A DNA stretch of 64,000 nucleotides from Wurfbainia villosa (GCA_025175895.1 CM046000.1:38848720-38912719), one strand, 5' to 3'. Shown: positions 10,961 through 23,426, counted from the first letter of the stretch. A program made the numbers and translations. The notes: generated by a model not told the origin, from the sequence alone.

Positions 10961-11755
10961 CATTCTGATTTGTATGGTCTTATGTCTATCCATGATAGAG
11001 ATGGTTTTGAATATTTCATCTCATTTATAGATGATTATTCAAGATATGGATACATTTGCTTAATGCACCGCAAGTCTGAATGCTTTGACAGGTTCAAAGA
11101 ATTCAAGGCTAATGTAGAGAAATGTCAAGGTAAAAGTATCAAGACACTACGATCTGATCGTGGTGGTGAGCACCTCTTGGAAGAGTTTAGGAGTTACTTA
11201 TCAGAGGCTGGGATTCAATCCTAACTGTCTGCACCTGGTACACCCCAGCAGAATGGTGTGGTAGAGTGAAGAAATAGGACTCTTATGGAGATGGTTAGAT
11301 TGATGATGAGTTATTCTGATTTACTAGATTCGTTCTGTGGGTATGCTCTGGATATGGCAGCATATATTCTGAACTTGGTACCATCTAAATCAGTACATTC
11401 TACTCGCAAAGAATATTGGATTGGGCGAAAGCCTAGTCTGAGACTTATTCAGATTTGGGGAAGTCCAGCACATGTGCTGAAGGTAGATGCTGGTAAGTTG
11501 GAACCTCGTACAGAAATGTGCTTGTTCGTAGGCTATCCTAGTGGAACGAAAGGTGATTTGTTCTGTAGTCCTAGAGATCAGAGGGTGATCGTTAGCACGA
11601 ATACCCAATTTTTAGAGGAAGACTATGTGACGAACCACAAGCCTATGAGCAAGATTGTTCTGGAGGAGTTGAGAGGGGAAATTACTACTTCGATACCAAC
11701 GTTACAAGAGGACATACCACAAGTGACTACACCGCATGTCACAGAGGATACATAG
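10961..11755 (+). pseudogene. E2 integrase
   Basis: Integrase core and C-terminal part in the gag frame. Visible blocks are HSDLYGLMS, FIDDYSRYGYICLM, IKTLRSDRGGE and, after two stops, YILNLVPSK and WGSPAHVLK. Stops are TAA at 11222-11224, TGA at 11267-11269 (arginine CGA in relatives) and TAG at 11753-11755. The first catalytic aspartate (HSDLYG) is kept here, whereas E1 has tyrosine (HSYLYG). Confidence 0.87.
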
Positions 11756-12201
11756 ATGATACCTCGTCATAGTGGGAGGGTTGTTAGACAACCAGAGAGA
11801 TTTATGTTCTTCGGAGAATCTTCTGATTTGGTCCCTGACGAACATGAATCTAATCCCTGGACATATCACGAGGCAATCCAAGACAAAGATGCGGTATCTT
11901 GGTAAAGGGCGATGAATTCTGAGATAGAATCTATGGATTCAAATCAGGTCTGGGAGCTAGTAGAACCACCCAACGGTGTAAAAACCATTGGATGCAAGTT
12001 GATCTACAAAAGAAAGAGAGGAATAGACGAGAAGGTTGAGACCTTCAAAGCAAGGCCTGTTGCAAAAGGGTATACTCAAAAAGATGGTATCAATTATGGG
12101 GAGACCTTTTTACCGGTAGCCATGATTAAGTCTATCTATTTTCTCTTATCTATTGCTGCTCATATGGATTATGAGGTTTGGCAGATGGATGTCATGACAG
12201 C
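11756..12201 (+). pseudogene. E2 RT, N-terminal part (before S1 insertion)
   Basis: Linker IPRHSGRVVRQPERF followed, after a TAA at 11903-11905, by the RT start MNSEIESMDSNQVWELVEP, IYKRKRGIDEKVETF and YEVWQMDVMTA. The frame is cut at 12201 by solo LTR S1 in the middle of the conserved DVKTAFLNG block. It resumes after the duplicated ACAGC at 13440. Confidence 0.9.
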
Positions 12202-13439
12202 TGTTGGAACGTCGGTGGCCGGCTAGAGGGGGTGAATAGCCCTCAATCGTCGTACGATGGAATACGTTTTTAATTGTCTACAAATATGATTAGCACAAGC
12301 GGGAATATAAAGCTAAGACAATTAAGAACAACACAAAGTAAAGAGCAATGCTAACACGACGATGTAACGTGGTTCACAGCCTTGCCGCTAATCCACAACC
12401 CGATTCGTCCAAGGTGAATCACACCTTAAACCTTCCACTAATCTCTCCTTTGCACAAAATTAGGTGGAGGTGACCTTTTCTTACAAAAACACTCCTCTTA
12501 CAATAAGATGAATATAAGCACAAGGAAGAGGAGAAAATTCATTTGGGCACTTTGGGAGATGTTTAGAATAGAAGCATTAGGCTCCCCAAGTGTCCAAAGG
12601 CCCCAATTTATAGAGAAGAACTCATTCTTCCCGTTGGGTGCCTGGCAATCGACTGATGCCCCGATCAGTCGATTGTTCCTGTAGCCGTTGCCCAATAACG
12701 GCTTCTTCCACATTGGATTTCATCCAATGACTCCCACATCAGTCGACTGATCGTTCCATCAGTCAATTGATGGAGCAATTATCGCTCAACTTTGATACTC
12801 ACGATCACGCCATCATCACCGATCGGTGGTTTTGTCACGACTACCAATCCTTGGCAATGATCGATGGAACAAAATGGACTCAAACACCGGCCGAGTCAAT
12901 CGATTTAGAATGACACCAACCGCCATGACATGGCAATGATCGATGTCCGTAAACCTCAAACTTTATATCCGTTTGAGCGTCCGGTGGTCGGGTAAACCTC
13001 AACCCTCTCGGTCGAGCCTCCGACACTTATCCATTTTAGCCAAGTTCACCTAATGAGCTACTTACATTTCACTCATTCTCTCATCTCACTTGAAGTCCCT
13101 CGCCGAAGCTCTCTTCATTCGCGGCCACATCCCTTGACAGCACCAAGGGCACGGCTTCGCAATGCTCCTTCGTATCTCTTGACCTCAAAGTCTACTTCCT
13201 TAGCTTCGCTTCAAGTCATCTCGTCTGGCGGTCCCTTGGATGCATCAAGTGCACGGCTTCGCAATGCTCCTTCGCCGACTCAAGCACGAGGTTGTGAGTT
13301 GGTGAAACTTGCCAAAGCTCCATGTGTGAATTACTAAGTCCCGCAAGACTCTAACACACATATCAAAACAATAAAAACCTAACTTAAAGCCTTTGCCACA
13401 CACATCAAAACCATATCACATGGGTTGATTGTCCTAACA
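12202..13439 (-). mobile_element. S1: solo LTR (1238 bp), SIRE-like copia type
   Basis: Flanked by the perfect 5-bp duplication ACAGC (12197-12201 and 13440-13444), with termini TGTTGG...CTAACA. No internal region is present, so this is a solo LTR. Sense is minus (TGTTAGGACAATC...), because its start matches the LTR entering the window at 63732. It contains the CTAGAGGGGGTGAATAG motif typical of such LTRs and several CAGTCGACTG-like and GGCAATGATCGA words. Confidence 0.92.
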
Positions 13440-14191
13440 ACAGCTTTCCTTAATGGAAGTCTTGAAGAAAACATCTATATGGAGTAACCAGAGGGATTCA
13501 TTGCAAAAGGCAAAGAACATCTTGTGTGGAAGCTTAATCGGTCCATTTATGGATTGAAGCAAGCTTCGAGATCTTGGAACATCCGCTTTGATGAGGTAAT
13601 CCAGTCATATGGATTTATTCAAAGTTCGAATGAGTCTTGTGTATACAAGAGATGTGATGGAAACGTAGTGGTATTTCTTATACTATACGTAGATGACATT
13701 TTGCTCATTGGCAACAATGTTAAAGTGTTGTCAGACGTAAGGGTATGGTTGTCCAAACAGTTTGATATGAAGGACTTAGGAGAAGTGGGACACATCCTTG
13801 GGATAAAGGTTATAAGGGATCGCAAGAAAAGGATGTTGTGCTTATCTCAAGCTTCATACGTACACACTATTTGGGCTCATTTTAGCATGCAGAACTCCAA
13901 GAAAGGATTTTTACTTTTTAGGCATGGAGTACCTTTATCTAAAGAGATGTCTCCTAGAACATCAAAGGATATAGAGGAGATGAAGGTCGTTCCTTATACT
14001 TCGACGGTTGGAAGCCTCATGTATGCTATGTTATGTACGAGGCAGGATATCTGCTTTGCCATGGGAATGGTTAGCAGATATCAGATTAATCCAGGACAAG
14101 GACATTGGACTACAGTAAAGCATATATTAAAGTACCTGAGAAGGACTAGGGATTATATGTTGGTATACCAAGTAGATCAATTACTCCCTGT
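13440..14191 (+). pseudogene. E2 RT, C-terminal part (after S1 insertion)
   Basis: Starts with the duplicated ACAGC and restores AFLNGSLEENIYME, then a TAA near 13485, KLNRSIYGLKQASRSWN, catalytic YVDDILLIGNN, KDLGEVGHILGIKV and MVSRYQINPGQGHW. The frame is shifted by one relative to the part before S1, exactly as expected from a 1243-bp insertion including the TSD. Confidence 0.9.
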
Positions 14192-14666
14192 GGGTTACAC
14201 AGATTCTAACTTCTAATCAGATAGGGATAACAGTAAGTCTACCTCGGGTTTTGTATTTTCTTTGGGAGGTGGAGCCAGTGTATGGAGGAGTGTCAAGCAA
14301 AAATGAGTAGCAAACTCCACCATGGAAGCTGAGTATGTGGCAGCCTCTGAGGCAGCCAAAGATGCTGTATGGCTCAGGAACTTCTTGATCGACTTGGATG
14401 TGATTTTTGGTTTGCCTAAAACTATTACAATTTATTGTGATAATAGTGGTGCAGTTGCAAACTCGAAGGAACCATGAGCCCATAAGGAAAGTAAACACAT
14501 AGAGCGCATGTACCACCTGATACGAGAGATCATAAAGTGAGGAGAAGTTGTTGTCGCCAAGATTGCATCAGAGGATAACCTGACAGATCCTTTCACTAAG
14601 GCCCTTCCAATGAGAGCTTTTGATAGGCATGTTGAGGGAATGGGAATCAGATGTATGGCACTTTGA
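14192..14666 (+). pseudogene. E2 RNase H
   Basis: RNase H in frame with the preceding RT: GYTDSNF, then TAA (14214-14216), STSGFVF, a TGA near 14304, ANSTMEAEYVAASEAAK, TIYCDNSG, further TGA codons near 14476 and 14538, and the terminus GMGIRCMAL with TGA at 14664-14666. Most stops match CAA, CAG or CGA codons in relatives, that is, C-to-T changes. Confidence 0.87.
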
Positions 14667-14683
14667 TGGCAGCATAGTCTTTT

Positions 14684-14699
14684 AGTATAAGTGGGAGAT
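14684..14699 (+). other. E2 polypurine tract
   Basis: AGTATAAGTGGGAGAT immediately before the LTR start TGTTGGGATG at 14700. Confidence 0.8.
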
Positions 14700-16097
14700 T
14701 GTTGGGATGTATACTGAAAGCCTAGTATTTGTATGAACATCTTCATTTTGAAATAAGAATCACATGATCATTGTTTGCATTTTATATTTATTATTGTTAT
14801 GCATCTTGTCTAATACTTTACATTGTAGATAACATGGTGTGTGGTGTCACACAGAAGATCATGTTATCAGTTCCTTGTAGAGTATAAGTAAAGGCTCACA
14901 ACCAAGATGGTTTTGGAATTGGCATGGTTGTAGTGTAATTTAGTATTGGTTTATCTTGACCAAATAATTACACTAGTACACATTGTGTGTATTGAGCAGG
15001 ACTGAGTTAGAGGTTATTCAATTTATTGCAGACTACATAATTGAATCGGACCTCGGATATTATGGTGTACTTGCTCTTAATCCCGATATAATAACAGACA
15101 CATGTACTTAAATATTTATTTCTTTGATTTACCAATGGGTGAGATTTATGGGTTAAATCGATAGACCTGGTAAGTTGGAAAATGATATTATTTACATGGT
15201 GTGATATTGATTATAGGAGGAAACTGTGTCCTATGTATTAGGATGATAATGTCCCCTTGAGGAGCTCATAAGGATCATCATGTAAATCCTACAGGTGGAC
15301 TTGGTCCAACATGATGATAAGGTTGAGTGGTACTACTCATGGAGTTAGATGTTAATTAATTAATTATCAGTAAATTAATTAATTAACGGGCATTCGATAT
15401 CTTAAACACGGAGAGATATTTGTACAATTAATATATGGAGCCCATATTTATTTATTGGGGTTAGTGAGGTAGATTAATGATAATCCTCTAGTGGAATGGA
15501 TTATCATTAATGGATCGGATTTTATGTGGGTCGGATCCATTGGGTGGCCAAAATTCAACTCCTCATGGTCCCTACTATAGCCTATTAAAACCCTCAAGAA
15601 GCCTATATCCAATGGACACGATTAAAAGGAGGTTTAGACAAAATCTATAAATAGGTTGCAAGGCTTGGGAGGCAAGGGGGTATTATCCTTCTAGGGTTTT
15701 TGGGTGCTAGGGTTTGGAGTGGTTGGGCGGCAAACATTGGTTTGGCTTCTCCCTTGGGGCAAGCAGCAACCAAGAAGAGGATTAGGGTTTTTATCTTTTC
15801 CTTTGCTCTTAGCCGGCTCCTCCTTCTCCTCTCCTTGGGCGGCATCTTCTTCCCTCAAGTCTTGGCTGGTGGCAAGAGTTAGGGTTTCTTCCCTTGGAGC
15901 TCTTGGCCAGCACCCTCTCCTCTCCCTCTCCTAGGGTCGGCGACAACCCCTCTTTGTGATTAGTGGTCGGCACAAGCAAGGAGAAGAAGGGAGTTTGTTC
16001 TTCCCATGTTCAGAGTGAGCAAGGACGAGAAGACGCAATCTAGGAGGCTTCAACTCTTGGAAGATCGTTACCCACACAATGTCCAACAAGAGGATAG
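14700..16097 (+). repeat. E2 3' LTR, first segment
   Basis: Starts TGTTGGGATGTATACTGAAAG. It carries a TATA-like box TATAAATAG (15646-15654) but almost none of the 27-bp array seen in other copies. It is interrupted at 16097 by X1 (duplicated GATAG) and continues at 24995. Confidence 0.88.
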
Positions 16098-18284
16098 TGT
16101 TGGGTTTCTGGCACGGCGGTGAGTGTGTGTTCGAACATGTTTCGTAAACATATACACAGCGGAAGGAATAAAATAATAAAACTAATTTATTACAATACAC
16201 ACATCACACGCATGCATAGTACAACATGTGTTGACATAACCATAAATTTAAATTTTGCAATAAAAGGAAATTTATACTACGTATACCTGACGTATCACGT
16301 GTAGCGGGAAATGCATCAACCGGAACGATTCTCGCTAGAATCGTCTCTATCCGTATCCACGCCGAGTATCTTCAAGATGACTTCATGAAGTCATGAGCCT
16401 CGTCTTCATACGGGTTACTAGCCTCGTGTTGAAGACAATGTGATCGAGAGAAGATCACGATCCGAATCAAAATTCGGATCCAAAACGAGTCCTCTAAAAC
16501 TCGCTTCTCCGGAGAGGTATTCGTCAACCGTTTGACGAATCCTTCTTCTTCCACCAATGAGGATTACCAGAGATCGAATCCCCGGCAAGGCTACCGTTGT
16601 CGGAGCTCCAAACGTCGTCCAAACGACGCTCCGACAAGAAGAAAACAAGCTGTCCAAAAAACTGGACAGCTTTGGTGGAGGAGTTAGCGCCGGCCAAAGG
16701 GAAGAGGACCGGCTAGTCCTTGGTCACCGGAGCCAAGGAGGGTCACCGGAGGATCACCGGCAGCAGCAAGTGGCCGGCGGCAGCAGGTGGTTGTCCGGCG
16801 GCAAGGAGGTGGCAGCAGCTCCATGAAGTTGGCGGCAACACCATGTTGGGCGGCAACAACAAAAGAGGAGCTAGGGTTTTTGGGCGGCAACTCAATGGCT
16901 TATTCCCTTAGGTTTTTTGGAAAAACCCTTAAGCGGTGTTTTGATAGAGAACACATTCTCCTAACGGTTATTGGTTCATAACCAAAATCCGTTAATCCGC
17001 TCCAATAACTTAAGTTAAAATAAACCAAACCGATTTGGTCTATTTTAAGTTAAAACGAACTGAACCAACTTTGGTTCATTCGTTTAAAACAAACCAAACC
17101 CCTTTGGTTTATTCTCCACCATTGGATTAGAACCAAACCAATTTGGTTCATCCATCATGTCTTCATAAGACACGGCCCATCCACGCTTCCATTGCGACTG
17201 AAACGATTTCATGCTCACTCCATGTTTGGTCCAACCAAATCTAGTTTCTCTCGGTCTGAGAATCTCATTCTCAAGCTCGTTTTAAATCCTTTGGATTACA
17301 CTCGTTGTGTGTGTGACCAAATAGGTTCTCATTTTATGTTGGCCGTCTATAATTAACCATTAATTATAGAACAATCATGAGTGGCACCTAGTAGTACATC
17401 ATCATCCCCAATTAACCGAAAAGATCAACGGTTGATCCAGAACTATTTCTGAAACCCTTCAGCAGCCCAAATGAATCGTGCCCCATTCCCTTCACTCATC
17501 TTATACCCACTTGGTTCAAGACATGGTCTATAGTGTCAGTCCCCACTAGGTTGACTATGTCACACCTAGCCCAAGTATCATTTCCTCGTCCTACGGATCC
17601 TAGTTACTGCACATGTATTGAAGAGTACCTTACTCTAAACATGTAATACTTTGGCCAAAGACTTTAGTAACAATTTGACGAGAGGCCATGGGTATACATC
17701 TCCTCGCAAGGAGTGGTGAATCCTTTATAGACTATTCAAACACCTTCGATCACTTTGACTTATACCCAATCATCCTGGGTCCACATCTCCTTAGAGATGC
17801 TTGCTTAAGATGTCAAAGCATAAGTCTTTATGATCAAGATGACTTGAATACCGCAAGTCAAAGGAACATCGCACTTAAGCTGCAGTAAGAACTTCATTGA
17901 CATATCTATATATGCAGAGAACCATAAGAAGTCTTACGGCTGGTCACTCCAATGAACTAGTTACCATAACTAGCATCCACGATTAACTCTGGATACCACA
18001 ATGTCTCCAGCCAGTGAGAATCAGCTGCTTGGATACACCAAGGAGTATACCTCGTGCTAGTCTCGACAGAATCAATGGTGTCCAAATCCATCAATTCATC
18101 GACTAGGGATAATTCCGATACATCATAATTACACATGTAGAGATACTCACTAGTTGTGATCCAATTACAAATTCTCTCATGCTCTGAATCGTATCGTGGA
18201 CATTCAGTAAATGAGTTTAAGATCTAATCAAATACATGAAACATGTATACTCAAATAGTGAATCTTCATTTATTATATAAATGG

Positions 18285-19773
18285 TGTTGGTGCAATCGGC
18301 CCAGGTCACGATTGACCAGGACTCGAGTGATGTTTTGATGTTTCGACAAAAACATATGACAATGTAATTGTCATGGGAAAGCCCAAGTCTTGTGTACTTG
18401 GCATGGAAAGTCCAAGTGGAACACTTGGCATTTGGTAAAGTCCAAGTCTTGAGTACTTGGCATGAAAAGTCCAAGCATGGGTCTTGGCATTGTAAAAGTC
18501 CAAGCATGGGTCTTGGCAATGTAAAAGTCCAAGCATGGGTCTTGGCAATGTAAAAGTCCAACATGGGTTGGCAAGGGAAAGTCCAAGTATGGTCTTGGCA
18601 TTTGAGAAGTCCAACATGGGTTGGCAAGGGAAAGTCCAAGCTTGAGTCTTGGCATGAGAAGTCCAAGGGGTTTGATATTGGTTGCGTAAAGTCCAAGCGA
18701 GAGTCTTGGCAGCATAAGTCCAATGGTTGGCGGCGTAAAGTCCAAGCGGAGTCTTGGCGGCGTAAGTCCAATGTGCCTTGGCGGTGTAGACACCGTTAGC
18801 ATGACATAGCCGACGGAAGCACCTAGAGGCTAGCGCAATGGATGAACAAGTCATGGATGACTTGGAGGGATCTGAGATGCGTGAGGCTGATGGAGGTGGC
18901 TAGAAGGCTTAGGTCTATGCTAAGGGTGATCTAGCAAGTATGGGGGCACCATACTTGGGTTAAAACCTCATGTTTGAGGTTGGCAGTCGACTGGCAATAT
19001 GGTTGGTTCAACTGCCATGAGTCAACTTGAGTTCAACTGCCAATTTAGAGCAATGACTTATCTCACGCAGCTTGATCGCCAAGGTCGATATCGATCGCTA
19101 GTTTTGTGTCGAGCATTAACGCCGTGAGCCGATCGCTACCAATTCACGGGCATTGGCGCTACGCCAATGTTGGCGATCGACTTCAAGAGTCCCGCTGGAA
19201 CTTGTCTAACGTGGATTGAGCCGTTGTCTCACAGCCTGGCTGATCGGCAATGATCGACAGTGTAAATCCAGCCCGATGAAGGATAAAAGCAGTTGTTCGT
19301 GGAAGGCTCAAGAATCAGTTCTTTGGGGGCTTTGGTGAGGCGATTTGCAGGTGCATTTTAGGGTCCTTCAAGCTCATCCAAGCAACCGACAAGCAAGCGC
19401 TCAAAACCCTAGTTTGTAAAGTGTTCTTTACATTTTTCACTTGTATTTGCTTGTATTTCTTTCGTTTATTGTTGTAAACATTTGTACAAGGTTTCTCCGC
19501 CTCCGACTTGTTGTCGAGAAGGAGTTTATTGATTAGTGATTGCATTGGCGTCGCTAGAGCTCGTTAGAGCTCAATCCGTGGAGTAGGAACCGTTCGATTC
19601 CGAACCACGTTATATTCTTGTGTTCGTGATTGTTTCTTTTCGTTATTGCTTTTATTATTTCTATTCCGCTGCGCATAACGAGTTTTGTAGAGACGATCGC
19701 AAATGAATTCCATCTACGTACGGTCAAACGCTATTCACCCCCCCCCCTCTCTAGCGGCCTCAAATCTTCTACA
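18285..19773 (+). repeat. Gag-only element 5' LTR
   Basis: TGTTGGTGCAATCGGCCC...TTCTACA. It holds a CCAAG/CTTGG minisatellite (18370-18790) and a TATA-like GGATAAAAGC (19281-19290). A C-rich run (19740-19747) and CTCTCTAGCGGCC lie near its end. Confidence 0.93.
18370..18790. repeat. CCAAG...CTTGG minisatellite in the 5' LTR
   Basis: About fifteen imperfect units of roughly 25-32 bp, each with GTCCAAG followed by CTTGGCA, so neighbouring words form short inverted pairs. The unit AAAGTCCAAGCATGGGTCTT occurs three times here and twice in the 3' LTR. The array keeps several frames open on both strands (WTFHAKYSRLGL-type sequence), which I do not regard as genes. Confidence 0.88.
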
Positions 19774-19775
19774 AT

Positions 19776-19787
19776 TGGTATCAGAGC
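19776..19787 (+). other. Gag-only element primer-binding site (tRNA-iMet)
   Basis: TGGTATCAGAGC two bases after the LTR end TTCTACA, complementary to initiator methionine tRNA. Confidence 0.92.
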
Positions 19788-19846
19788 CCGGGGCTCTTCT
19801 ACGGACTAACCGCCGGGAGCTAGGACAAAGAAGCTAGAGGGTGAAG

Positions 19847-21562
19847 ATGGAAGAACAATTGGGATGGAATATTAACACACCGATCCCTTACTCCTTCTAT
19901 GGACAAGAAGGATTTAGACAATGGAAGGCGAGAATTGAGGACTTCCTAATGATGAGGGATTTCGAAGAAGGGTTCATCTTAATGGAAGGATATAGCTATC
20001 CAAGAGGACCAAAAGGTGGATTCTTCAAGAAAAAGAGATGGACCGAAGAGCAAGTCCAAGCCTTCGAAAAGAATGAGAAGGTAATGAAGTTGTTAATCGA
20101 TTTAATACCTAACAATATCTTGTGTATGTTAGGTAATTATGTAGATGCAAACGAGCTATGGAGCCAAGTGGCCAAGCTCCATGAAAGCCCATCAACGGTC
20201 CAAGAGGAAGAGACCGAAGAGGCTAATGCATCATTCTCACAAGGAAGTGAGGACTTGGAGGTTGAGAGATCATCAACATCCAAGGAGGAAGAGGAAGTAG
20301 AATCGGAAGTTGATAGGGAGTCAATTTCTGGGTTGGTAGAGGAAGTGGAAGAAGCATCCACTTCTAGGATTGAGGAGGAGATTAGAGTTTCCTCAACACC
20401 GGAGCATCAAGAAGAAGCTTCGACATCCGGTCAAGATGAAGAAGCCCAAAATCCAATTCCGGTCTCCATTAACCTAGGTAACTCAAACACTCTAATTTCA
20501 AATAAAAATAATATTATGTGTTTTGAGTGTAGGGAATTTGGGCACTATAAGACCAAGTGCCCAAAGAAGATTAGGAAAGCTCTACCGGCACCAAAAGTCA
20601 AGGATGCCGGTTCCCCAACACCTAAAGGCAAGGAGCACATCATATGCTTCAAGTGCAATTCAAAAGGACATTATAGGAATCAATGTCCTAGGGGGAGCAA
20701 GAAGACTCAAAATGGAGCATCATATGTAGGGGGAGCTAAGGCAAACCCTAGGGTAACTTCTAATTTTGCTCCTTCTTCAATTTACAAGCAAAAGCATGCT
20801 AGGGATTTCAATTCACTTGCAATTTATGAAAAGCATGCTAATAGGAACAAGTATTTTTGCTTAGGAGCTAAGAATGTCTACTTAGATAATAGGGAGAAAT
20901 TTGGGACTAATGTCCCTAAAAATGTTTTACCTAGGGAATCTATCAAGAAAAAAGGAGAACACCTAGGTTTCAATCCTAAATGGACTAGGCATATGCCTAG
21001 GAAGTCCAATGCCCAAGATTTAAATCAAAATTCTAAAATTGGGCAATTAGAAAAGGAAAATCAAGTCTTGAGGTCAAGGCTTGAAAAACTTGAAAAGACC
21101 CTAAATAAGATACAAAATCAATTTAAAGGGTCTAGTGGTCAAAATCAAGGATCCAAAAGTCAAAGTCAACACCTAGGACCTAAGAGTCAAAAGTCAACCA
21201 AGTGCAAGCAAGGTTTGGGTCACAAACCTAAGCCTAAAATGGCTTATCATAGGGTTCTATTTGATTATGGGACACAAACTAGGTCTAGGAAGACCAAGGT
21301 CAATAGGGAAGTCATCCCTAAGGTTGACCAAAGGTTGTGCCTAGTGGCTAGGGTTTCTAGGAAACCTAGGGTGGCCACTAAGAAGGTTGCAAGGGGAGTT
21401 ACCCCTAGAGTCAACCTAGGTAAGACCCAAAAGACCAAGGCCAACAAGCCTAGGAGGGTCATTAGGAAGGTATCTAGGGAGGTTATCCCTAAAGAATACC
21501 TAATTAACCCTAGGAGCTCAAATCGATTTTGGGTTCCTAAGAGCGTGATTGATTCACGCTAA
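19847..21562 (+). CDS. gag: Intact Gag polyprotein, 571 residues, two CCHC zinc knuckles
   Basis: An uninterrupted frame, the only intact long transposon gene in the window. The ATG at 19847 (MEEQLGWNINTPIPYSFYG) is chosen over an upstream in-frame GTG. The first about 115 residues form a UBN2/DUF4219-type Gag domain (WKARIEDFLMMRDFEEG; LIDLIPNNILCMLG). An acidic serine/glutamate-rich linker follows (about residues 120-215), then knuckles CFECREFGHYKTKC and CFKCNSKGHYRNQC (about 225-285). A predicted coiled coil (LEKENQVLRSRLEKLEKTL, about 400-425) and a lysine/arginine-rich tail ending FWVPKSVIDSR follow. The WVPK block usually precedes protease in SIRE-type polyproteins, but here a stop follows. 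Inferred role: capsid assembly and RNA packaging, with enzymes supplied by other elements. Confidence 0.92.
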   Translation: MEEQLGWNINTPIPYSFYGQEGFRQWKARIEDFLMMRDFEEGFILMEGYSYPRGPKGGFFKKKRWTEEQVQAFEKNEKVMKLLIDLIPNNILCMLGNYVDANELWSQVAKLHESPSTVQEEETEEANASFSQGSEDLEVERSSTSKEEEEVESEVDRESISGLVEEVEEASTSRIEEEIRVSSTPEHQEEASTSGQDEEAQNPIPVSINLGNSNTLISNKNNIMCFECREFGHYKTKCPKKIRKALPAPKVKDAGSPTPKGKEHIICFKCNSKGHYRNQCPRGSKKTQNGASYVGGAKANPRVTSNFAPSSIYKQKHARDFNSLAIYEKHANRNKYFCLGAKNVYLDNREKFGTNVPKNVLPRESIKKKGEHLGFNPKWTRHMPRKSNAQDLNQNSKIGQLEKENQVLRSRLEKLEKTLNKIQNQFKGSSGQNQGSKSQSQHLGPKSQKSTKCKQGLGHKPKPKMAYHRVLFDYGTQTRSRKTKVNREVIPKVDQRLCLVARVSRKPRVATKKVARGVTPRVNLGKTQKTKANKPRRVIRKVSREVIPKEYLINPRSSNRFWVPKSVIDSR

Positions 21563-23412
21563 GATGGGTTTAGGGTGTGCCAACCTTGATTGGATGGGTA
21601 GTTAACTCAACCATGGTAAAGGTGACACTTTAGGATATTTTCAAGGTTATGGTTACCTTGGAAATAGATTTGAATCAATATCCTAAAAGATTTTAGGATG
21701 TGTCAATGCACTTTTGAAATTAAGAAAAATCAATTAAATTGGCACAATTTAGGTTTAGAGGTTAGTGTGCCATTTTGGGTTTTTGGCACACTAGGGAGAT
21801 TAGGTTAATATGGCAAAATATGATTAATCCCAACAAATGGCAATTAATATTAAAATTTAGGTATTATTATACCTATATATTTTATATGCCATGCTTTGTT
21901 TGCCATATAACATGCCATGACATCATGTTTATTTTAATCATTTTACATGTCATGTTCATGTTTAGGATTAAGGTTTTAAATGTCATGTGTTTTAGATTTC
22001 ATCTTATGCCATGACATCATGATTATGAGCATATGCTTATTTATATCATTTCTAATGCCATAATCATTCATGCATTTAAGACAATTTGGTTGAAATTGAA
22101 TTAAGGAATGGCATGACTTGAAGTCCCATTTATAAGGGAATCAAGTAGGGTTGCCTTAGAAGATGCATGAAACCCTAGATTAGGATGAACAAAACCCACA
22201 TCTCACATTAAATTGACATGTATGTGTATTTTATACACCCTAGATACATGTGACATGCTAGGATATGAGTTGAGTTCAAGGTGCATAGGTTTTGCATCTA
22301 GATGAACTCAAACTCATCTTATATGATTAGTGGATCATTGGGAGAGCATGTGTACAAGTCATGTACATAGAGCCCAAGGAATATGATCCAAAATAAGGTT
22401 TTGAAAACATTTTAAAATCATTTTGAAAAACCTTGGTGAAGTCTATCTTTTGATAGCAATCACCATTGATAGAGTTGATACAAAATAGGGCAAAAACATT
22501 AAAAATTTCAATGGTTTTGAGTTTTGTATCAAACTCACTAGTTTATGGGTAAAATAATTTTCAAATATTTTTCACCCATTGTAATGACTATAAGTAATAT
22601 ACGTATCAAATTTTATGATTTTTCAAATTACGTATAATTACTTATGCTTTTCCAATTATATCACAATCTACCTTGGTGGCAATGATCGATATGGGGTGGC
22701 AATGATCGATTACTATCGAGTCGATCAGTCTGATTTCGGTTTAACAAGGTTTGTTTAGCCCGTGTTCAGCTATGGAAAAGGTTCCTAATCACTCCTAACC
22801 CTAGGATATGTTTTAGGAAGCATTATAAAGGGTGAAAATCCATTGGATATGGATTAGGAGCTATGTTAGGTCAAAGTATCAAATTTAGGGTGAGTGAAAG
22901 TTCTATGTTGAACTTAGAACCTTAATTTTGATGGTTTAGAGTTCCTATTGGTTTAGGGGCTTCCCAAGGACATTGTTGGTGCAATGGTCAAGGGGAAGCA
23001 AGCCTTTAGGGGGAGGTATCCATCTTGGGATGATGGATGTGTTTTTCTCCTTGAAGAGGAGAAGTTATTGGGAGAGTATCATCAATTGGGAAAATTGATG
23101 GGTTTTTGATACCCTATTTGGAAATTGGGAGAGAGTATAGGATTGCCTCTCTTAAGTGATATGTGAATTATCACTAGGAAGATGGTAGGCATCCTAGGTA
23201 TTTATTTTTGGATCAAGGGGGAAATTGTAAGATCTCATTGGGACATGAGACATTAACCTCCTTGGAGAGAAAACCTTTTTTGATGTTAGTCAAAAAGGGG
23301 GAGAATGTTTGGGGGAGAACATTTGGAGAGTTTTTACCAATTTGGGATATTTGGTAAGGGATTTGAGTTAGTGGTCTAACTCAAATGATTTGTTTGGTTT
23401 TTGTCAAACATC
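21563..23412 (+). other. Non-coding internal region downstream of gag
   Basis: AT-rich sequence without a long frame and without any pol motif on either strand. It contains TGCCATGACATCATG twice (near 21912 and 22005) and TGGCAATGATCGAT twice (22678-22705). This is where an autonomous relative would carry protease to RNase H. Confidence 0.8.
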
Positions 23413-23426
23413 AAAAAGGGGGAGAT
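23413..23426 (+). other. Gag-only element polypurine tract
   Basis: AAAAAGGGGGAGAT immediately before the 3' LTR start TGTTGGTGC. Confidence 0.88.

Noticed and set aside
12202..13439. Possible TRIM or small complete element in E2 RT
   Set aside because: No internal direct repeats, primer site or polypurine tract between its ends; a solo LTR explains it.
18217..18854. Overlapping frames of 140-184 codons on both strands (also 23411-23978)
   Set aside because: They arise from the CCAAG/CTTGG minisatellite of the Gag-only LTR; several frames are open at once and no start or domain is credible.
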